Source: Myrica gale
Taxonomy: Eukaryota; Streptophyta; Magnoliopsida; Fagales; Myricaceae
DNA: 64,000 nt
Reading direction: 5' to 3'
Assembly: GCA_963930655.1 (NCBI GenBank)
Contig: OZ005621.1
Coordinates: forward strand, 19,517,001 to 19,581,000
Shown here: in pieces, positions 58,493 to 64,000 of the stretch
Numbering within the stretch: position 1 is the stretch's first letter
Layout of the letters: every line of letters starts with the position of its first letter
Notes under the pieces: generated by a model
Database searches by the model: none
Seen by the model: only the letters and a program-made list of their open reading frames with translations
Told to the model about the DNA's origin: nothing
Translations under genes and position numbers: made by a program

Positions 58493-58531
58493 TAAATCTT
58501 GTGAGCACAACCTTGTGTTTCATTCTGTAAA

Positions 58532-58815
58532 GGCTTAAATATTTCACATACCCATGTGGTTTGACCTTTTCTTGAAAATACCTCTGGGGTTCAATTTGTT
58601 GTCTCGCTGCCCCTATGGTGACCTACCATTCCCATAAGTACCCCTCTGTGCTGATTCCGTCTCCAACTTAACGAGAGATGCTGAAGTGTCAACATTTCAC
58701 ACGTAATAGCCAATCCTGAGATGACACGTGGAAGATTGGCTGACATGGCTTTTACCCCTGTGGTTCCCATTGTGGCCACGTTGTCCATGGAATAAAATTT
58801 CAAATTTGCCCCTGT
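58532..58815 (+). repeat. left TIR of Pack-MULE 2
   Basis: Inverse of ~59955-60230, roughly 90% similar by eye. Confidence 0.85.
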
Positions 58816-58869
58816 CATGTTTGGGCGAAGCAGGGAACCACAGGGGTAGATAGTACGGCCTGAGAGCAT

Positions 58870-59880
58870 CCTTGTTCGTCATACACTCATTGTAAATGGT
58901 ATCGGGACAAACCCTTTGCACCAAACCATCCTTGTTCGTCATACACTCACTGTACTCTGTGATATAAAAGTCATCAACAAACGGCATTCCTTCCTCTTTG
59001 AACCCCGCCATGGCCACATCGGAACCACGCATGGGCTCTGAAAAGGCAGTCTGTTTCGCCCACCCAAATGCCAGATAATTCATGATCCCAGTCGCTGGCT
59101 CCAAACCGATATCGATTGAACCCTGGTCAACATTCAACATTCAAACCCTTTGCACCAAACCATCCTTGTTCGTCATACACTCACTGTACTCTGTGATATA
59201 AAAGTCATCAACAAACGGCATTCCTTCCTCTTTGAACCCCGTCATGGCCACATCGGAACCACGCATGGGCTCTGAAAAGGCAGTCTGTTTCGCCCACCCA
59301 AATGCCAGATAATTCATGATCCCAGTCGCTGGCTCCAAACCGATATCGATTGAACCCTGGTCAACATTCAATGCCCACCGAATCCTATAATTTTCGGACA
59401 GCACTTTACAATTCTCAAGCATAGTCGACTCCACATGAACTGGGAGTCCCTCCCTGGGACCTTCATTCGATGGAGAGGGAGCCAAATCGGCTGACCCGTT
59501 TACAGTGCCGGCGAGCACGACGTGCCCAAAGTCCGACGCGGTGGGAAGGTCCCAAACGGCGAGGACTTGGATATGATCCCAGGTCACGTTCTTCCTCAAA
59601 TGCACGACGAAGCTAGCATTCTTGTAGGTTTTCTTTAGGTTATGGTCGGAGACCACAAAGCCGGCGTTGAGGTTTCCGAAATCCGGTGCGACCGCACCCC
59701 ACCAATGGACTTCGGTCCATGGTAGCATGTCGAATTGGGAAACCCGAAAAGAACAATTGTCGATTATGGTTAGGACGCCTCGGAGTTGGTGCTGGGTCAT
59801 CTTGAATTCGGATCGGAGGTGGACGAGTGGGCCGCCGATGAAGGAACTGAAGTAGCCGCCGATGAGAAAAACAGAGTGCG
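58870..59880 (-). pseudogene. captured fragment of a cytochrome b561/DM13/DOMON-type protein
   Basis: The minus strand encodes IGGPLVHLRSEFKMTQHQLR, then LTIIDNCSFRVSQFDMLP and EVHWWGAVAPDF (DM13 domain). It continues with NASFVVHLRKNVTWDHIQVL, then LNVDQGSIDIGLEPATGIM, LAFGWAKQTAFSEPM, GSDVAMTGFKEEG and YITEYSECMTNKDG (start of the DOMON domain). This matches the N-terminal half of plant proteins combining DM13, DOMON and cytochrome b561 (At5g54830 type), likely cell-surface electron-transfer proteins. The membrane b561 part is missing. A ~234 bp segment encoding the DOMON start is tandemly duplicated (58909-59142 and 59143-59376). Host copies should be elsewhere in the genome. Confidence 0.85.
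58909..59376. repeat. 234 bp tandem duplication inside Pack-MULE 2
   Basis: 58909-59142 and 59143-59376 are nearly identical (CCAAACCATCCTTGTTCG at 58921 and 59155). A shorter third copy of the first ~25 bp lies at 58867-58890. Confidence 0.88.
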
Positions 59881-59954
59881 GAGGATGATGTGAGCAACGT
59901 AGGCTAGAAGGTGGGGCTGGTCCTTCTCATGTTTGGGCGAAGCAGGGACTTTTG

Positions 59955-60230
59955 CTAAGACAGGGGCAAATTTGGAATTTTATTCTGTGGACAACGTGGC
60001 CACAACGGGAACCACAGGGGTAGAAGCCATGTCAGCCAATCTTCCATGTGTCATCTCAGGATTGGCTATTACGTATGAAATGTTGACACCTCAGCATCTC
60101 CCGTTAAGTTGGAGACGGAATCAGCATGGAGGGGTACTTATGGGAATGGTAGGTCACCACAGGGGCAGCGGAACAACAAATTGAACCCCAGAGGTATTTT
60201 CAGGAAAGTGGTATGTGAAATATTTAAGCC
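59955..60230 (-). repeat. right TIR of Pack-MULE 2
   Basis: Inverse of 58532-~58815. Ends TATTTAAGCC before the TSD. Confidence 0.85.
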
Positions 60231-60239
60231 TTCTGTAAA

Positions 60240-61317
60240 TACCTGCAAGCTGCAGGTCTTACTGCTGTGTCGTTCGACCTTGGCAAACATTTTGCTACCA
60301 CTTACAGGTAATGATCAGTGCCATGTTAGAAGTTCTTCTTGAGCTGTAACCCACTTCATACTCCCTAAATCCACGGTCTTCTGGTCGGGAGACCACCTTG
60401 TCACTCTCGATATACATCAATTATGTCATACTTTACTAACCCAGAAAACAAAGCAATTGTGCCTGCCCCCATAGTTTTGTTGTCTCACTCCCTTTAAGAT
60501 ATTACGCTGACCAATTCATGGAATATGAATAATTCAAACCCAAGGAAATAGCAGAGCTGTCGTTGCGTGTTTGAAAGTGATTATATATACACCCAGTACT
60601 TGACATGAAAACAATGCATTAATGGCCGATATAATAGGGGCCGGCCGGGATCATACAATTGGAGAAAATTTCAGACATCTTTACTTACAATACTTGAGGT
60701 TTTTGTGCAGTCTGTCCAGTCGACTGCGTCAAACTCTGGTATTAATATAAATTATATTGAAGTTCAGACCAGTGTATATTGCTTTAATACACCACCCTGA
60801 TTCCAAGTTGGCTAAATTAGGATTCATTACTGATACAATCAGAGTACAATTTTGAATGGCTTGGTCCCTGTCCTTCACAATGGAAATCATGACCCCAACT
60901 CCATATCGATCTTCAGTTAGTTGATTAACTTTTAGTGGACAAGAGGACTCATGTGTCTAAAAAAATGGACAATAGGTACCAGCCTATTCAAAGTTGTACT
61001 TGAAGAACTGATTTGTTAAAAGTTAAATGCTACAGGGAGGGACTGTAGCTTTAATTAAACCAAATAATTATCACAAGATCTAGAAAGAGTAAAGGTTACT
61101 AAATTTTCAACCTTGCTAAATATTAGAAAATCTCATACGATGTCTGAAATTTAAAGCAAATAAGATTCAACCCCCATACAGACAGAGTACTTATACAGTT
61201 CTAAACCATAGCTTAATTAGCAAACAGCACAAAAAAAGAACATAGTCATGATCAGCAGTATACTAGCTTAATGGGTAAGAGGAGAAGGAAGATGGAGATA
61301 ATAAAAGTACTACCCAC
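60240..61317. other. intergenic, no supported gene
   Basis: No family-like open frames or clear repeats. Confidence 0.45.
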
Positions 61318-62520
61318 CACTAAATGCGAGCAAGGGTCTCGAAGTATTGATGATTTATGATCCCTCCATCTCCTAGTGCAGATATACCAAAGCTTCTAGC
61401 CGGGCGCAGATCACAGAGCTGCTTGATGGAATTACCTTTTAGATTGTAACAGATCACTTTCCCGGGTACCACCAGGACAAGATTTGATGACTGATCATCT
61501 TGTGTTTCTCCTTCAAGTAAGCACAGCAAAACATACGGCATAGTGAGGACCGCGGACCATCCTTGGGAATTCTTCTGCAACGTCATCAAGATCACCACGA
61601 TATTTCACAAACCAACAAGACTTGTCACTTTGCATCTCGTAGACTGTAAAATCCGTAACAGGTCTGTTGGCTGTAATAATATGTAAACTGCCACCTGACT
61701 ATCGAAAATACTCCAGACTCAGTCTAAACACCAAGGGTCCCCATGGAACCTCTGGCGCTGGCATTTTGTCTACATATTCTTCATCTAAATCGAAGTACCA
61801 AACTGATTCTTCTCCTTGATCAAACCAGTATATATTGCTGTCCAAGTAAACCCCCGTTATGGTTGAATATCACACCATTGGGCACAAATAAGAACTTTGT
61901 TAATGGGCTTCCAAGATTGGGTCTCCGACAAGAAAGTATCGATTTTGATTAGGCGACTTGACAGTGCCGAAGATATCTCATAAACAAAGATAATTTTGTA
62001 GTGAATTGACTGCAAAGGATCAAAAGCTATATTGACAGCCCTTAGATCTGCCACTAAGGGTACATCAAGCACAACGATTCTTGTGGATTTTCCGGAAGCA
62101 AGATGACAAATGTAGTAAGCAGTGAGAGCATGGAATCATCCAGATTAGCTATTGAATAGCATTACAAGCCCTTGCAAGAATGCAGAAGAGCTGTATCTTG
62201 GATGTTGAGGAACTCGAAAGGTAAAACCCTAGGAGGTTGATTAGCCCTCAAAGGGGACGAGTGACAGTGCCGGGTGCTGTGTGAGACTAGTGCTTCTTAA
62301 CAATAAACCATTGCAACTATGGTTTTTCCGGGCATGTATGACACTAAATGTAGGATCAGAGATGAGAGAGTACCATTGTTTGCATACAGATTTGGATCTG
62401 ACAATAGGCTTCACAGGAACACGCGAAAAAAATCTCTATATGGAGATCTTCGTTGCTAAAGACCGTGGCGGCCGCTTTCTGCAACCTAGATATGCCGCCG
62501 GAGTTCATTCTCAAATTCAA
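61318..62520 (-). pseudogene. degenerate F-box gene C
   Basis: 62520-62330 encodes an F-box with a frameshift at an A/T run (NEDLHIEIFF, then RVPVKPIVRSKSVCKQWYS and LISDPTF). 62072-61857 encodes part of the associated domain (DVPLVADLRAVNIAFDPLQS, FLSETQSWKPI). 61598-61320 encodes the C-terminal part (LVVPGKVICYNLKGNSIKQL, CDLRPARS, ending YFETLARI). Order and spacing follow F-box A and B, with several frame breaks. It is an older member of the same local family. Confidence 0.82.
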
Positions 62521-62529
62521 GTACTTAAC

Positions 62530-63320
62530 ATATTAATTAGCATCTACCATGTTTAGCACATTTTAAAAGTGATAAATTAAAATACTAATATGGTAACATC
62601 AGTACTATTATGGATCATACAACACAGGTTGAGGTTTTCATACACCCACAGGCTACCTTAGAAATTAATGTACATGATTTTCAACTAACTCGGACATATA
62701 GGTGAATATTTCTGGAGAATAATAATCACTTATCAATGATAAATATGCTGCATACATTTACTCTGATAAATTAGATTTCCACATAAATGTGAGTAGCATA
62801 ATTGATAGTTAATTAACGGGTTTAATTAATATCACTGAGGTCTTGTAAACAAATTTTTAATTAGAACCTTATTTATCTGTACGTATTATTTTAATTACAA
62901 ACAAGGAACAATTTATAAGTACATTAATTCGGTTTCTATTGAGAACCGGCTTTTTGGTCGTTGCAACATTTCAGTAGTGAGAAATTTTACTATACAACGT
63001 CTTCCACCCAAAAAAATCCCTCCTCCTCGATGATGATTTACCATTACAACGTTGGGAAAGTTTCCAGATTGCGAAATCAAGACAAGTCCCTCAGAAAGAG
63101 CCAGAAATATTGATCCCTGGAACACTGAGTCAACCCGTACGTGCGGTTTAGTGGACCCTGCATTGAGCTCTAAGCTTCCGCTTGCATGTGTACATCTCTC
63201 GAGTCAACAGAGTTTCTTTGGCTAATAGGCTCAACAAGCAGCTTTTTGTCCCTTCTTTAGACAGTACTACTGTGGACTCGCTTGCAAGATCCTTGGTGCA
63301 AAGCACCACGTTTTGATAGT
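62530..63320. other. intergenic, no supported gene
   Basis: AT-rich. Open frames at 62913-63336 show no family motifs. The part near 63150-63330 may be degraded 3' sequence of the DUF26 remnant. Confidence 0.4.
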
Positions 63321-63321
63321 C

Positions 63322-63552
63322 AAGCTGGCAAAGCAATCCTTATCTCGCATGCATACTTGAGTAGGCACTCGTCCTCGTACCATATGATTGCAGCTTTGTT
63401 ATAAGGGCAACGGTTCCGAATCTCTTTGGTTGCATCGGCAACACAGTTTGAGCAGTCTGCATCCAAAACATCCTCACGACAAAAGAGCGAGCCCATATAC
63501 TTGGTCTTGGCCGTCGCTGTGGCCCAGAGAATCAAGACTGAAACCTTTGTCA
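63322..63552 (-). pseudogene. DUF26 (Gnk2/stress-antifungal) domain fragment
   Basis: The minus strand reads VSVLILWATATAKTKYMGSL, FCREDVLDADCSNCVADA, TKEIRNRCPYNKAAIIWYED and ECLLKYA before a stop. The C-X8-C-X2-C core (FCREDVLDADCSNC) and the downstream RCP and ECLLKY pattern define a DUF26/Gnk2-homologous domain of cysteine-rich secretory proteins or receptor kinases. Only one partial domain remains. Its upstream side abuts a copia LTR at 63574, which probably cut the gene. Confidence 0.75.
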
Positions 63553-63573
63553 GGTGTTTCGTATGAAAGATAA

Positions 63574-64000
63574 TGTTAGTGTTTTGAATGTTGGCAAGAT
63601 TCCGTGTCAATTTTAAGTTGAGTTGTTTATTTGAATTAGTGTTGTTTAAAGTGTTAAAGAGGATAAGAGTCATTTAAATTTGAAAAGAGATGAAGATATC
63701 TTTCAAAGAGGATAATAATCATTCAAATTTGAAAATAGATGAGGATATCTTTTAAGAGGTTAAGAAGCTTTCAAATTTGAAAAGAGATGAAGATATTTTT
63801 AAAAAGGGTTGGTGAAGAAGTTAAGGTTGAAGAGTGTTTAAAATTTGAAGAAAAAGTTCAAATTCACGGAGCATGCTCCATTTCTAAAATCTCTCAAAGT
63901 TATCTCCGGAATCATTTCGCCCAAGCTTTGCCCTACCTTCGCTCGAGCTAAATTCCTGCATTTGTATACAGTGTGTTTCATCCTATCTTAGCTCAAGCGA
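63574..64000 (+). repeat. start of a copia LTR, running off the window
   Basis: TGTTAGTGTTTTGAATGTTGG matches the start of the LTR at 57581. At 63673-63820 a ~49 bp unit (TTCAAATTTGAAAA.AGATGA, then GATATCTTT) is repeated three times with changes. Confidence 0.62.

Larger units (their letters stand above)
58532..60230. mobile_element. Pack-MULE 2 with captured DM13/DOMON exons
   Basis: Long inverted repeats (58532-~58815 and ~59955-60230) begin GGCTTAAATATTTCACATACC. A perfect 9 bp TSD, TTCTGTAAA, lies at 58523-58531 and 60231-60239. This defines a Mutator-type element of 1699 bp. No transposase is present; the interior is host-gene coding sequence on the minus strand. Confidence 0.93.

Overview
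This is a window of nuclear DNA from a flowering plant, most likely a woody eudicot. Genes are split by short GT-AG introns, the spacers are AT-rich, and the gene families are plant-specific: chloroplast isoamylase, serine carboxypeptidase-like (SCPL) acyltransferases, F-box proteins, and plant LINE, chromovirus and hAT elements. I cannot name the species from the sequence. All exon coordinates were read by eye from splice sites and family similarity.

Layout. 0.1-2.2 kb: a MULE-type element with almost identical ~200 bp terminal inverted repeats (TIRs) carrying a piece of a PRP38/SRL1-like splicing-factor gene. 4.5-8.0 kb: a decayed Ty3/gypsy chromovirus (minus strand) that has lost its reverse transcriptase. 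8.5-12.2 kb: a broken isoamylase (ISA3-like) gene. 14.9-16.1 kb: an intact three-exon gene of unknown function (234 aa). 17.7-25.2 kb: a nine-exon ethanolamine-phosphate cytidylyltransferase gene (PECT1, minus strand), complete except that a LINE with a twin-priming inversion sits inside exon 2. 26-31 kb: transposon-rich DNA with Tourist-like MITEs, a foldback element, a gypsy RNase H fragment and a retroposon with an 11 bp target-site duplication (TSD). 31.8-33.9 kb: a 2.1 kb hAT element with a perfect 8 bp TSD, decayed transposase exons and a fragment resembling a fibrillin/PAP gene. 34.2-35.4 kb: an intact single-exon F-box gene. 36.9-37.3 kb: three tandem tRNA-derived SINE units. 40.1-50.3 kb: two tandem, apparently intact 14-exon SCPL genes. 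51.2-54.9 kb: two F-box paralogues produced by a local duplication that also copied the last SCPL exon; the second is frameshifted. 55-60 kb: a 540 bp hAT MITE with perfect TSD, a probable solo copia LTR, and a second Pack-MULE with perfect 9 bp TSD carrying DM13/DOMON exons. 61.3-62.5 kb: a third, degenerate F-box gene. 63.3-64 kb: a DUF26 (Gnk2-type) fragment abutting a copia LTR that runs off the window.

The probable functional genes are the 234 aa unknown gene, the F-box genes at 34.3 and 51.2 kb, and the two SCPL genes. Everything else is transposon-derived or broken. I found no tRNA gene, rRNA gene or CRISPR array. The most unusual theme is the density of gene-fragment-carrying DNA transposons (two Pack-MULEs and one hAT in 64 kb), together with a recent, structurally complex LINE insertion into a coding exon of what is normally an essential lipid-synthesis gene.
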